In this document: positions 10,544-21,334 of the stretch, piece after piece
How the letters are laid out: every line of letters begins with the position of its first letter
Numbering within the stretch: position 1 is the stretch's first letter
Origin: Oscillospiraceae bacterium
GTDB taxonomy: Bacteria > Bacillota > Clostridia > Oscillospirales > Acutalibacteraceae
Length of the DNA: 64,000 nucleotides
Reading direction: 5' to 3'
NCBI GenBank assembly: GCA_902796905.1
Contig: CADBQU010000004.1
Location: 1 to 64,000, forward strand
Position numbers and translations under genes: made by a program
Notes under the pieces: generated by a model
Database searches by the model: none
Told to the model about the DNA's origin: nothing
What the model saw: the letters and a program-made list of their open reading frames with translations, nothing else

Positions 10544-11329
10544 TTAATTATATAAATTAATATCAATTTTTTGGTAAGGTACAGAAATATCGTTTTCTTC
10601 AAAAACCGAATAAATTATTCCTAATATATCTCTTTTAATTTGCAAAAATTTTTCCAATTTGCAATTTGCCTTAATTAAATGATTAACCGAACTGTCGGCA
10701 AATTCGGTAATTCCTAAATATTTAATGGATTTTACCGAAACGGTATTTTTAATTTTATCGCAAATAATATTTGAAATTTCTTTTGCTTTTTCCAAATCGA
10801 TTTCGTAAGGATAAGGAATTTTAATAAGCAGCCAATCGCTTAATTTAGTAATTTCATTTATATTTCTGTTGCTTACCGTAACGGTGTTACCCGTTTTTAA
10901 ATCATATATTTTTGTTACTTTTAAATTAAAATGAGTTATTTTACCGAGAGTTACATTACCGTAGCTTACATAATCTCCCACGGTAAAAAAATCATCCCAA
11001 ACAATATTTATACCCATTATTAAATCTTTTAAAATATCCTGCAAAGCAAAACCAACTATAATACCGGCTACTCCCAAACCTGTTATAATAGATGTAACGT
11101 TAATACCGTATATTTGCAAAACCGTAATTGCGGCAAATATAATAAGCAAATATTTTATACAAACCGAAACGGTTTTTAAATTAGCTTCTTTTTTAAAATC
11201 GAACTTCTTTTTTTGAGAAAAGCGTTTTATAAATTGTTTGTATAAAAACCATACCGCAACGCAAATTACAACAATAGCCGTGCTTATATACAATTTGGGA
11301 GAAAGCAAAAAATTTTTTATAACGTCCAT
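10544..11329 (-). CDS. MscS-family mechanosensitive channel
   Basis: A small-conductance mechanosensitive ion channel that releases solutes on osmotic downshift. Three membrane helices fall at about residues 13-31, 56-77 and 80-105. The third is the Gly/Ala-rich pore helix (GLGVAGIIVGFALQDILKDL), followed by the beta domain motif DDFFTVGDYV and the lower alpha/beta domain (TVTVSNRNI). At 261 residues it is close to the minimal E. coli MscS. AAAGGA precedes the ATG. It appears monocistronic, with a terminator on its 3' side and the dapL-operon terminator upstream. Confidence 0.93.
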   Translation of the reverse strand: MDVIKNFLLSPKLYISTAIVVICVAVWFLYKQFIKRFSQKKKFDFKKEANLKTVSVCIKYLLIIFAAITVLQIYGINVTSIITGLGVAGIIVGFALQDILKDLIMGINIVWDDFFTVGDYVSYGNVTLGKITHFNLKVTKIYDLKTGNTVTVSNRNINEITKLSDWLLIKIPYPYEIDLEKAKEISNIICDKIKNTVSVKSIKYLGITEFADSSVNHLIKANCKLEKFLQIKRDILGIIYSVFEENDISVPYQKIDINLYN

Positions 11330-11360
11330 ATTTATAAATCCTTTGTAAATTAAATTTATT

Positions 11361-11399
11361 ATAAAAAATAATAGTAGTATTTTAAATACTACTATTATT
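11361..11399 (-). terminator. Terminator of the pyrG-dapF-dapL operon
   Basis: A 16-base inverted repeat (AATAATAGTAGTATTT with its complement) followed on the minus strand by TTTTTTAT. Confidence 0.8.
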
Positions 11400-11519
11400 A
11401 CTTAATTATAAAACAATAGATACGCTTTTGCAACACTTGTAAATAGGTAAATATAAAAAACCAAAATAAATTTTTCTTTTTTAAAACCCTAAAATATAAA
11501 ATATATTTAAAAATAAAAT

Positions 11520-12707
11520 TTATTTTTTAAATAATTCTACCAATCTTTTTGCTGCCTCTACGGTATCTTCTTTATTGCCGAAAGAAGATAATCTGAAAAA
11601 TCCGTCCCCGCATTTTCCAAAGCCCTCTCCCGGAGTACCTACTATTTTTCCTTTGTTTAAAAGTAAATCAAAGGTTTCCCAGCTACCCATATTATTTGGG
11701 CATTTAAACCAAATGTACGGAGCGTTTTTTCCGCCGCAATACCAAATTCCGCATTCGTCCAAAGCCTGCATTAAAACTTTGGCATTTTGTTTATATTTTA
11801 AAATATTTTCTTTTATTTCTTTTTGACCGGAAGCCGTAAAAACCGCAGCGGCTCCTTTTTGTATAATATAAGAAACGCCGTTTGTTTTTGTGGTACGGTT
11901 TCTAACCCACATTTCGTTTAAATTCATACCGTTAAAAGCCAAATCTTTAGGTATAACCGTATATCCGCAACGGGTGCCGGTAAATCCTGCGGTTTTAGAT
12001 AACGAACTTATTTCTATAGCGCATTTTTTACTGTTTTCAATTTCGTAAATACTGTGCGGAATTTCATCGTCTTCTATAAAAGCTTCGTAAGCGGCGTCAA
12101 ATATAATTACGGAATTATTTTTATTTGCGTATTCTACCCATTCTGAAAGCTTTTCTTTTGTAAATACTGCCCCTGTTGGATTATTTGGAGAGCAAATATA
12201 AATAATATCAGCTTTTATGCTGTAATCGGGCGACGGAGTAAAGCCGTTATCTTTGCTGGAAGGCAAATGTATAATTTTATGTCCCGCAATAACGTTTGCG
12301 TCAACATAAGCCGGGTATGCGGGTTCCATAATTAAAGTTGTATTATTGCTTGAAAATAAATCTAATATATCTCCCAATTCATCGCTGGCTCCGCTTGAAG
12401 CAAAAATTTCCTCGGTACTTAAATCTACATTCCTTAAAGAATAATAATCTTTAATGGCTTTTTTATAAAAATCCGCGCCGCATTCAGGCATATAGCCGTG
12501 GAATGTTTCTTTATTGCCTTGGTCATCTACTGCTTTATGTAATGCTTCTACAACGGTTTTACAAAGCGGAAGCGTAACATCGCCTATACCCAAGCGCAAT
12601 AAGTGTGTATTGGGATTTTTTTGCAAATAAGCATTTGTTTTTTGGGCTATATTGTAAAACAAATAAGAGCTTTTAAGTTCGGAATAATGTTCATTTAAAT
12701 TAATCAT
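11520..12707 (-). CDS. dapL: LL-diaminopimelate aminotransferase
   Basis: Converts tetrahydrodipicolinate directly to LL-diaminopimelate with glutamate as amino donor, bypassing the succinylase/acetylase steps of lysine and peptidoglycan synthesis. It is a fold-type I PLP enzyme. The start MINLNEHYSELKSSYLF and LLRLGIGDVTLPL are typical of DapL; YICSPNNPTGAVF and the PLP Lys in SSLSKTAGFTGTRCGY follow. Length (395 residues) is close to the family norm of about 400. The ATG at 12707 has GGAGAAG nine bases upstream and overlaps the dapF stop by eight bases, so the two are translationally coupled. The longer frame would start inside dapF without a ribosome-binding site. Confidence 0.96.
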   Translation of the reverse strand: MINLNEHYSELKSSYLFYNIAQKTNAYLQKNPNTHLLRLGIGDVTLPLCKTVVEALHKAVDDQGNKETFHGYMPECGADFYKKAIKDYYSLRNVDLSTEEIFASSGASDELGDILDLFSSNNTTLIMEPAYPAYVDANVIAGHKIIHLPSSKDNGFTPSPDYSIKADIIYICSPNNPTGAVFTKEKLSEWVEYANKNNSVIIFDAAYEAFIEDDEIPHSIYEIENSKKCAIEISSLSKTAGFTGTRCGYTVIPKDLAFNGMNLNEMWVRNRTTKTNGVSYIIQKGAAAVFTASGQKEIKENILKYKQNAKVLMQALDECGIWYCGGKNAPYIWFKCPNNMGSWETFDLLLNKGKIVGTPGEGFGKCGDGFFRLSSFGNKEDTVEAAKRLVELFKK

Positions 12708-13497
12708 CTGCAACTTCTCCTTCATAAACAAATTCTGCCGGACCGGTCATTAAAACGGTATTATCGTTTAATATTTTTATATGTAATGTTCCGCCGTCCA
12801 AAATTACAGATATATCGGAATTATATTCGCAAAAACCGTTTTCTATTGCAGCCATAGCCGAAGCACAAGCCCCCGTACCGCAAGCCAAAGTTATACCGCT
12901 GCCTCTTTCCCAAACTCTCATTCTTAATTTGTTTTTATCAAGTACTTTAATAAATTCTACATTTGTACCGTTTTTAAAAAATGAATGATGTTCTATTTTA
13001 GGGCCTACTGTTGTAAGAGGAGCGTTCTCGGCGTCGTTAACAAAAATTACCGCGTGAGGATTACCCATAGATACTGGTTTTACGGTGTAATCTTTATTTA
13101 AAACATTTAAAACCACATCTTTTTGCGGCTCGCTTTTGCCCATATTTACCGTAACGCTTTTTACTTTTTTATTATCAATTTTAAGTTCCAGTTTTTTTAT
13201 TCCCGATAAAGTTTCTATTTCTACTTCGTTTTTATTAATATAACCTTTATCAAATAAATATTTTCCCACGCATCTGATACCGTTTCCGCACATAAGCGCC
13301 TCGCTGCCGTCGGCATTAAAAATACGCATTTTATAATCTGCTGCGGTAGAAGGCAAAATATATATAATACCGTCGGATCCGGCGCCGAAATGTCTATCGG
13401 AAAGTTTTATAGATAATTCACTTGGATTTTTCGGTTCTTCGTTGGAAAAGATATATAAATAATCATTTCCGAGTCCTTGCATTTTAGTAAACTTCAT
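12700..13497 (-). CDS. dapF: Diaminopimelate epimerase
   Basis: Interconverts LL- and meso-diaminopimelate, the step after DapL, supplying peptidoglycan and lysine precursors. It is PLP-independent with two active-site cysteines, both visible: CGNGIRC (about residue 72) and ACGTGACA (about residue 212). The start MKFTKMQGLGNDY is the family consensus and is preceded by GGAG eight bases upstream; the open frame extends further, but that extension reads through the inverted repeat between pyrG and dapF. Length (265 residues) is normal. With dapL it makes a two-gene DAP module behind pyrG. Confidence 0.97.
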   Translation of the reverse strand: MKFTKMQGLGNDYLYIFSNEEPKNPSELSIKLSDRHFGAGSDGIIYILPSTAADYKMRIFNADGSEALMCGNGIRCVGKYLFDKGYINKNEVEIETLSGIKKLELKIDNKKVKSVTVNMGKSEPQKDVVLNVLNKDYTVKPVSMGNPHAVIFVNDAENAPLTTVGPKIEHHSFFKNGTNVEFIKVLDKNKLRMRVWERGSGITLACGTGACASAMAAIENGFCEYNSDISVILDGGTLHIKILNDNTVLMTGPAEFVYEGEVADD

Positions 13498-13516
13498 AAA
13501 TATACTCCATATATAG

Positions 13517-13600
13517 GCGAAAGCCCAAAGCCTTTTAGGCTTTGGCAAAAGCAAAGCTTTTGCTCCCAAAAACAAAATTTGTTTTTGGGATGGCTTTCGC
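13517..13600. repeat. Cloverleaf-like compound inverted repeat between pyrG and dapF
   Basis: An 84-base non-coding element that can fold into a tight four-way junction. The closing stem is GCGAAAGCC with GGCTTTCGC (13517-13525 / 13592-13600). Inside are three hairpins: 13525-13545 (CAAAGCCT, three-base loop), 13546-13562 (CAAAAGC, loop AAA) and 13564-13590 (TCCCAAAAACAA with its complement). Nearly every base is paired. It begins a few bases after the pyrG stop and ends just before the dapF Shine-Dalgarno, so it would sit in the operon mRNA. It is not a tRNA: no TTC arm, no acceptor end. I saw no second copy in the window. It may be a REP/MITE-like element or an RNA-processing site. Confidence 0.85.
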
Positions 13601-13604
13601 GTTA

Positions 13605-15290
<1,686 letters not shown>

Positions 15291-15376
15291 TTAATAGGTT
15301 TTTAATTATTTTACAGTTTTGTTTTTTAAAATTATTTTTTTAAATTAAATTTATGCTTTTTATTTTTTAAATTTTA

Positions 15377-15961
15377 TTATCTGTATGTATTTAATATATT
15401 TTTAGCTATTTCAAGTTTTGTTACACATCTGTTCATAGCTTGCTTTTCTATATATTTATGTGCTTCATTCTCAGACATTTTAAGGTTATCTATAAGTACC
15501 CATTTTGCCCTGTTGACCAAACGTATTTCTTCCATTTTTTCTTCTATGGAAGCTGTTTTTTGTTCCATACGCTTTAAGCGCTCTCTTGTACCGCAAAGCA
15601 AAATTAAAGATTGTGTAATCATAGCGGCGGTTGTGGGTTTTGAAAGAGTTAATACCCCGAACGGAGAAACCCTTGCGTTAATATCCGGATAATGTTCGCT
15701 TTTTACTAATAGCAAAACTCCCGTTCCGCTGCTTTCGCAAACATCCAACGCCAATTTTGTGCCGAAATCGTCCGGCAAAGGCGTATTTATAATAACAATA
15801 TCATAACTGTTTTCAAGCAAACTTCTTCTTGCGCCTGAAACATCTTTTACTATTATTTTGGGGCTGTAACGATTTTCGGGAAGTAAATCTAATATTGATT
15901 GATTGAATTTTTGAAATTGAGATACTATTAAAACACTGTAGCAATGCTCAATTAAATCCAT
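15377..15961 (-). CDS. ANTAR-domain RNA-binding response regulator (NitR-like)
   Basis: A 194-residue antitermination regulator. Residues 1 to about 120 form a receiver-like domain with a degenerate acidic pocket (SVLIVSQF at the start), so phosphorylation is doubtful; Asp occurs at DIVIINTPLPDD. A coiled-coil linker (RLKRMEQKTASIEEKMEEI) leads to a C-terminal ANTAR domain with the typical alanine and aromatic positions (RAKWVLIDNLKMSENEAHKYIEKQAM). ANTAR proteins bind RNA stems with six-base loops and block terminators. It lies 86 bases after glnA, probably in the same operon, like the glnA-linked nitR regulators described in solventogenic clostridia. Candidate targets are the hexaloops at 22507-22526, 22921-22936 and 23110-23125. 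Confidence 0.9.
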   Translation of the reverse strand: MDLIEHCYSVLIVSQFQKFNQSILDLLPENRYSPKIIVKDVSGARRSLLENSYDIVIINTPLPDDFGTKLALDVCESSGTGVLLLVKSEHYPDINARVSPFGVLTLSKPTTAAMITQSLILLCGTRERLKRMEQKTASIEEKMEEIRLVNRAKWVLIDNLKMSENEAHKYIEKQAMNRCVTKLEIAKNILNTYR

Positions 15962-16047
15962 TAATACTTCTCTCCTTCCCCAAAAATCAAAGTATAACTT
16001 TTGTTACCGATGTTTTTAAATTTAAAACTTTTAATCTTTTTAATATT

Positions 16048-17289
16048 TTAATCTTGCGTATAATTTTTAATTAAATTTTCGTTTAAATTTTCTTTAATAA
16101 ATAAGCTGTTTAATGCGTTTTCTTTTGCTTCCGCCAAAGTAAGCGGCAAAAGTTTAAAATCTTTAATTTTTTCTTTTTCCGCCAAATATAAATTAAAATC
16201 TGCGGGTTTTGGCAATTTTAAATTGTTTTTTACACCGTATATTCCCGCTTTTATTATTAAAGCAAAAGCCAAATAAGGATTGCACATAGGGTCTGCCGAA
16301 CGAAGTTCGGCGCGTTTATATTTACCGAAAGCCGCAGGAATACGTATAAGTTCCGAACGGTTTTCATTAGACCAAGTTACATATTTGGGTGCTTTGCTGT
16401 GTCCGAATCTTAAATAAGATTCATCCGTAATATTTAAAAATAATGTAATATCGTTTATTTTATCTAAAATTCCGGCTATTACGCATTGCATAATATTTTT
16501 TTCATCGTCTTTTAAATTATTTATTTTCGATTTTTTATTTTCCGCTACCGAAAAGTTAATATGCATACCGTTGCCGGCTTTATTTAATAAAGGCTTGGGA
16601 GAAAAATCTGCGTATAAACCGTTTCTTGCAGCCGCAGTTTTTACTACCGATTTAAAAGTTACGGCATTATCGGCAGCGGTTAAAGGATCGGAATATCTAA
16701 AGTCTATCTCATTTTGTCCCGGACCTTCTTCGTGATGGGAACTTTCGGGTATAATACCCATTTGCTCCAAAGTCAAGCAAATTTCTCGCCTTATATTTTC
16801 TCCTTTATCGTCGGGAGCTATATCCATATATCCGGCGTTATCGTAAGGAATAACTGTTTTTTCTCCGTTTTCGTTTAAATTAAATAAATAAAATTCCATT
16901 TCGGAGCCGAAAGAAAATTCCAGACCCATTTCTTTGGCTTCCTCTACGGCGTTTATTAAAACGGTTCTTGTATCGCATTCAAAAGGTTCGCCGTTAGGGT
17001 AAGTAATATTGCAAAACATTCTTACAACTCTTCCGTGCTCAGGTCTCCATGGCAAAACCGAAATAGTAGATGGATCGGGATGTAAAAATAAATCGGAATG
17101 AACCTTTACATTAAATCCCTTAATAGCAGAAGCGTCTATTGCAATACCGTATTCAAAAGCTTTTTCAAGTTCTTGCGGCATTATAGAAATATTTTTCTGT
17201 TGGCCGTAAATATCGCAAAAAGCCATTCGTATAAACTTAACGTCTTCTTCTGCAACATATTGCAAAACCTCGTTTTTTGAATACTTCAT
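16048..17289 (-). CDS. glnA: Type I glutamine synthetase
   Basis: Condenses ammonia and glutamate to glutamine using ATP. The N-terminal beta-grasp (VKFIRMAFCDIYGQQKNISI) is followed by the catalytic domain: GSEMEFYLF, the NEIDFRY metal site, GNGMHINFS, ENRSELIRIP and RAELRSADPMCNPYLAFAL. At 413 residues it is shorter than the usual 440-470, lacking part of the C-terminal region. The adenylylation loop is poorly conserved, as expected for Gram-positive enzymes not controlled by GlnE. It follows the GXGXG-domain gene of glutamate synthase, so GS and GOGAT are made from one transcript. A second, unrelated-type GS (GSIII) is encoded divergently in the same island. Confidence 0.94.
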   Translation of the reverse strand: MKYSKNEVLQYVAEEDVKFIRMAFCDIYGQQKNISIMPQELEKAFEYGIAIDASAIKGFNVKVHSDLFLHPDPSTISVLPWRPEHGRVVRMFCNITYPNGEPFECDTRTVLINAVEEAKEMGLEFSFGSEMEFYLFNLNENGEKTVIPYDNAGYMDIAPDDKGENIRREICLTLEQMGIIPESSHHEEGPGQNEIDFRYSDPLTAADNAVTFKSVVKTAAARNGLYADFSPKPLLNKAGNGMHINFSVAENKKSKINNLKDDEKNIMQCVIAGILDKINDITLFLNITDESYLRFGHSKAPKYVTWSNENRSELIRIPAAFGKYKRAELRSADPMCNPYLAFALIIKAGIYGVKNNLKLPKPADFNLYLAEKEKIKDFKLLPLTLAEAKENALNSLFIKENLNENLIKNYTQD

Positions 17290-17352
17290 AACAGTTTCCT
17301 TTCTTTTAAACCGTTCGGTTTTTAAATAAACCGAAAAATTTTAATTTTATTG

Positions 17353-18090
17353 TTAATTGGCTATATACATTTGTTTGTACGGGTTTGCGCTGTTAGGGGT
17401 AATTACCGTATATTCTTCGCTTAACATTTCTTTTTCGTTAAAATTAAAATATTTGCAAAAATTAGATATATACGGTTTTATTTCGTCTAAATCTTCTTTG
17501 GTGGCTTTACGTTTGGTGGTTTGACCCGGAAATTTAATGTTTTCGGCTTTTCCTCTTAAAATTAATTTTCCGCCGTGCATACCCGTAGAAGAAAAATTAC
17601 CTACCAAAGGCTTATCGTTTTTGGTCAACCCCAAAACAATAATTAATCCTCCCGCCTGGTATTCGCCTAAAAAGCTGCCGGTTTTTCCGCCTATTATAAT
17701 AACCGGTTTCTTTTCTTTATATTCTTTCATATGAATACCGGCCCTGTATCCGGCGTCGCCTTTAACATATATTTCTCCGCCGCGCATAGCGTATCCTGCG
17801 GCGTCGCCTATGTTGCCGTGTATAATAATTTTTCCGGCGTTCATAGTATCGCCTACGGCGTCCTGTGCATTGCCGTTTACGGTTATTTCGGCACCGGTTA
17901 AGTATGCGCCTAAAGCATTACCGGGAATTCCGTTAAGTTCAATTTTTTTGTTGTTCATACCGCTTGCTATAAAGCGCTGACCTGTTAAATCGGTTATTTT
18001 TACAGTGCCGTTTTTTTCATATTCCCGTATTTTATTGTTTAAATCTTTAAAATTCAGTTCTTTTGCATTAATTTCGATTGTTTTTTCCAT
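17353..18090 (-). CDS. Glutamate synthase GXGXG-domain protein (GltB3 type)
   Basis: A stand-alone version of the C-terminal beta-helix domain of glutamate synthase large subunit (245 residues). The repeated glycine turns are clear: ALGAYLTGAEITVNGNAQDA, GKIIIHGNIGDAAGYAMRGG, EIYVKGDAGYRAGIHMKEY and the later GGKTGSFLGEYQAGG. In fused GltB this domain supports the channel between amidotransferase and synthase sites. It overlaps the FAD oxidoreductase gene by one base and has a strong AGGAGGTG ribosome-binding site. Its neighbours supply the other GltB parts, as in archaeal-type split glutamate synthases. Confidence 0.92.
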   Translation of the reverse strand: MEKTIEINAKELNFKDLNNKIREYEKNGTVKITDLTGQRFIASGMNNKKIELNGIPGNALGAYLTGAEITVNGNAQDAVGDTMNAGKIIIHGNIGDAAGYAMRGGEIYVKGDAGYRAGIHMKEYKEKKPVIIIGGKTGSFLGEYQAGGLIIVLGLTKNDKPLVGNFSSTGMHGGKLILRGKAENIKFPGQTTKRKATKEDLDEIKPYISNFCKYFNFNEKEMLSEEYTVITPNSANPYKQMYIAN

Positions 18091-19334
18091 TATACCACAC
18101 CTCCTAAAATCTTTCTACGATAATTTTTTGAAAAAGCAAAAAGAGAAGGTTCTTTTTCCAAAACAGGTAAATCCACTTCGTTTATATCAATATTATTTCT
18201 TAAAATATTTGTGTAAATACCTGCATTTTTTACATTACCTATAAGTAAAAATCCAACCAATCTGTTATTTTTAAAATATAATTTTTTAATATTTTCTTTT
18301 CCTTTTTCGGTATAAATATTATCTGCGGTTTCTTCATTTCTGTCTCCGGCAGACATTGCGTAAAGTCCGAAAAAGCCGATTGAATTCATAGGTATGGGAT
18401 TATCAAATACTTCTTCTTTTCCCGCCATATTAATTCCCGCCGTTTTACCGCCTATATACGCGTTTGGCATAAGCGCCATAATTTTAGAGGTTTTACTTGA
18501 AAAATCTATTGTTTCGGTACAATCGCCGGCAGAATATATATTTTTTAAAGAGGTTTGGTTTTTATTGTTAACCACTATTCCTCTGTTTACTTCTCCGCCT
18601 ATATCTTTAATTAAAGAAACATTAGGTCTTACGCCCACGGCGGTTATTAAAATGTCAAATTCAACAGTTTCTCCGTTTTGCATAACGGCTTTATGGCCTT
18701 TGTATTCACTTACGGAATTACCCAAAGAAAACTCAAGGCCTTTTTCTTCTAATTTTGTTTGAATTATTTTTGCGCTTTCATCATCTAATATGCTGGATAA
18801 CACTCTTGTAGCCAAATCGCACACAAGTATGCTTTTAGCTCTTTCCAAAATGCCTTCGGCGCATTTTAAACCTATAAGACCTGCTCCTACAATTAAAACT
18901 CGACTGTTTATATTTATTGCCTTTTCTATTTTTTTTGCGTCGCTTAAAGTTAAAAATGTAAAACTGTTTTTAACGGTTTCCATACCCTTTACTTTAGGTA
19001 CAAAAGGACTTGAACCCGTGCAAACGCATAATTCGTCAAAATCTACTGTTTTATCATCCGAAAGCAAAACTTCTTTTTTATCGTTGTTAATTTTTACGGC
19101 TTCTTTATTATATAAAACTTTAACACTGTTATTTTTGTAAAAATCGTCGGGTCTTAATTTAATTTTTTCCAAATCTGTTTTGTTTTCTAAATAATAGGAA
19201 ATTAACGGTCTGGAATATACATGTTCGTTTTCTTTTGAAATTACGGTTATTTCTCCCGATTTATCTACCGAACGTATGCCTTCTATACATCCTACCGCCG
19301 CAGCTCCGTTTCCTATAATAACGTATTTTTTCAT
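18090..19334 (-). CDS. FAD-dependent NAD(P)H oxidoreductase of the split GOGAT cluster
   Basis: A 414-residue pyridine-nucleotide-disulfide oxidoreductase-like flavoprotein. The FAD-binding fold is at the N-terminus (VIIGNGAAAVGCIEGIR), a second nucleotide fold at about residues 143-160 (VLIVGAGLIGLKCAEGI) and the FAD-contacting ATG-like motif is NIYSAGDC. It resembles NADH-rubredoxin/nitrite-reductase large-subunit-type reductases. Context suggests it passes electrons from NAD(P)H to the adjacent ferredoxin and then the FMN domain, taking the place of the usual small subunit GltD; this is inference. Coupled to the downstream GXGXG gene by a one-base overlap. Confidence 0.88.
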   Translation of the reverse strand: MKKYVIIGNGAAAVGCIEGIRSVDKSGEITVISKENEHVYSRPLISYYLENKTDLEKIKLRPDDFYKNNSVKVLYNKEAVKINNDKKEVLLSDDKTVDFDELCVCTGSSPFVPKVKGMETVKNSFTFLTLSDAKKIEKAININSRVLIVGAGLIGLKCAEGILERAKSILVCDLATRVLSSILDDESAKIIQTKLEEKGLEFSLGNSVSEYKGHKAVMQNGETVEFDILITAVGVRPNVSLIKDIGGEVNRGIVVNNKNQTSLKNIYSAGDCTETIDFSSKTSKIMALMPNAYIGGKTAGINMAGKEEVFDNPIPMNSIGFFGLYAMSAGDRNEETADNIYTEKGKENIKKLYFKNNRLVGFLLIGNVKNAGIYTNILRNNIDINEVDLPVLEKEPSLFAFSKNYRRKILGGVV

Positions 19335-19400
19335 ATTTTTTACCTCTCGAATTTACGTTGTAAACCAAACACCGATTAATAATTTTTTATTGATTATAAT

Positions 19401-19829
19401 TTACCGTTCTTCGTAAACTATGGCTTTATTAGGACATCCGCTTACGCATGCCGGTTTATCAACATTATTTTTAATACATAATTCGCATTTTTGGGCTACG
19501 CCTTCGCCGTTTGGAGTTATTGAACCGTAAGGACATACCAAAACACAGGTTAAGCAACCGACGCATTTTGATGTATCTATACATATAACGCCGTCTTCTT
19601 TATGTAAGGCACCCGAAATACAACATTTTACGCATATAGGGTCTTCACAATGTCTGCAAGATACGGCAAACGTTATTTTATCGTTTCCTTCTACATGAAC
19701 TCTCGGATATATGGTTTTGTTTTTTAAAGCCTTAACCATATCGCTTATATGGGAATTTGCAAAAGCACAGTTATATTCGCATAAATGGCATCCCAAGCAC
19801 CATTTTTCATTTACATATACTCTTTTCAT
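19401..19829 (-). CDS. Four-cluster ferredoxin subunit
   Basis: A 142-residue iron-sulfur protein of the HycB/DmsB-like family. Four cysteine groups are visible: CLGCHLCEYNC (residues 11-21), SCRHCEDPICVKCC, KCVGCLTCVLVCP and CELCIKNN ... ACVSGCP, enough for about four [4Fe-4S] clusters. It probably carries electrons between the FAD oxidoreductase and the FMN glutamate synthase domain encoded on either side. The start overlaps the end of the FMN-domain gene by one base. The name of the partner is inferred from position. Confidence 0.9.
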   Translation of the reverse strand: MKRVYVNEKWCLGCHLCEYNCAFANSHISDMVKALKNKTIYPRVHVEGNDKITFAVSCRHCEDPICVKCCISGALHKEDGVICIDTSKCVGCLTCVLVCPYGSITPNGEGVAQKCELCIKNNVDKPACVSGCPNKAIVYEER

Positions 19830-21334
19830 TATTCTCCTGCATGTGAGATTCCTAAAATCTCAAGCTCCTTTTCAGTTAAATTAACGCCTCTTAACATTAA
19901 ACGGTTGCCTCTTAAAGCTTCAATAGAGTTTATACCCATACCGCCCATAAGTTCCTTAATTTCGTGTTTCCAGGCGGTCAATAAATTTACAAGTCTTTCG
20001 GTACCTATATCGGGGTTTAAACGCTTTACCAAATCCGGTCTTTGGGTAGCTATACCCCAGTTACATTTACCGGTTTGGCAAGTTCTGCACAAATGACAGC
20101 CCAAAGCTATTAATGCGGAGGTTGCTATATAGCAGGCGTCTGCACCCAAAGCTACGGCTTTAACCACATCTGCCGCAGACCTTATACTTCCGCCTACTAC
20201 CAAAGAAACGTTATTTCTTATACCTTCATCTCTAAGCCTTTGGTCAACAGCCGCTAAAGCAAGTTCTATAGGAATGCCCACATTATCTCTTATTCTGGTA
20301 GGGGCCGCTCCCGTGCCGCCTCTAAAGCCGTCAATAGCAATAATATCCGCGCCGCTTCTTGCAATACCGCTTGCAATAGCCGCTATATTATGCACTGCCG
20401 CAACTTTTACTATAATAGGTTTTTTATATTCTGTTGCTTCTTTTAAAGAAAATACCAGCTGGCGTAAATCTTCTATTGAATAAATATCGTGATGCGGAGC
20501 CGGAGAAATTGCGTCGGAACCTTCGGGAATCATTCTGGTTTTTGATACGTCCCCTACTATTTTAGCACCCGGTAAATGTCCGCCTATACCGGGTTTTGCA
20601 CCCTGCCCCATTTTTATCTCTATTGCGGCACCCGCATTTAAATATTCCTCGTGAACGCCGAAACGTCCCGAAGCTACCTGTACTATCGTATTAGGTCCGT
20701 AGCAATAAAAATCTTCGTGAAGTCCGCCTTCGCCGGTATTATAATAAATACCCAATTCTTTAGAGGCTCTTGCCAAACTTTCATGTGCGTTATAGCTTAT
20801 AGAACCGTAACTCATAGCCGAAAACATTACCGGCATAGAAAGCTCTAACTGAGGAGTGAGCTCGGTGTTAATTGAGCCGTCGGGGTTTCTTTTAATTTCA
20901 CTTGGTTTTTTACCTAAAAATACTTTTGTTTCCATAGGCTCTCTTAAAGGGTCTATGGGCGGGTTTGTTACCTGAGAAGCATTAATAAGTATTTTATCAA
21001 AATATACCGGCAGCGGATTTGGGTTTCCCATAGAGGAAAGCAGCACTGCGCCGGAGGACGCTTGTTTGTATATTTCTTTTATTGTACTTTGCTGCCAGTT
21101 TGCGTTTTCTTTAAATGTACATTCATTTTTAACTATTTTTAAAGCGTTTGTGGGGCAAAGCGAAACACATCTTAAACAGTCTACGCACTTTGTTTCGTCG
21201 CTTAACATTAAATTTAAGTCTTTATCAAATCTATGTACTTCGTTTGAGCACTGCCTTTCGCAAACTCTGCAAGCAATACACCTATCTTTGTTTCTTATAA
21301 TATCGTATTCCGGTGTAACATATCTTATTGCCAT
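19829..21334 (-). CDS. Glutamate synthase FMN domain with N-terminal ferredoxin module
   Basis: The synthase core of glutamate synthase (GltB2 type, 501 residues). Residues about 15-70 form a two-cluster ferredoxin module (CIACRVCERQC, CVDCLRCVSLCP). From about 80 comes the FMN-binding TIM barrel: SAMSYGSIS, NTGEGG, EIKMGQGAKPGIGGHLPG, APHHDIYSIEDL, VVGGSIRSAADVVKA, and the [3Fe-4S]-type cysteines CHLCRTCQTGKC. It forms glutamate from 2-oxoglutarate and ammonia delivered by the separate amidotransferase. The fused ferredoxin module marks the archaeal/clostridial stand-alone form. Overlaps by one base at both ends show tight coupling. Confidence 0.95.
   Translation of the reverse strand: MAIRYVTPEYDIIRNKDRCIACRVCERQCSNEVHRFDKDLNLMLSDETKCVDCLRCVSLCPTNALKIVKNECTFKENANWQQSTIKEIYKQASSGAVLLSSMGNPNPLPVYFDKILINASQVTNPPIDPLREPMETKVFLGKKPSEIKRNPDGSINTELTPQLELSMPVMFSAMSYGSISYNAHESLARASKELGIYYNTGEGGLHEDFYCYGPNTIVQVASGRFGVHEEYLNAGAAIEIKMGQGAKPGIGGHLPGAKIVGDVSKTRMIPEGSDAISPAPHHDIYSIEDLRQLVFSLKEATEYKKPIIVKVAAVHNIAAIASGIARSGADIIAIDGFRGGTGAAPTRIRDNVGIPIELALAAVDQRLRDEGIRNNVSLVVGGSIRSAADVVKAVALGADACYIATSALIALGCHLCRTCQTGKCNWGIATQRPDLVKRLNPDIGTERLVNLLTAWKHEIKELMGGMGINSIEALRGNRLMLRGVNLTEKELEILGISHAGE

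Noticed and set aside
13517-13600. Cloverleaf read as a tRNA gene
   Set aside because: The arm lengths are wrong, there is no GTTC-type T loop, no anticodon loop of seven bases and no acceptor end.
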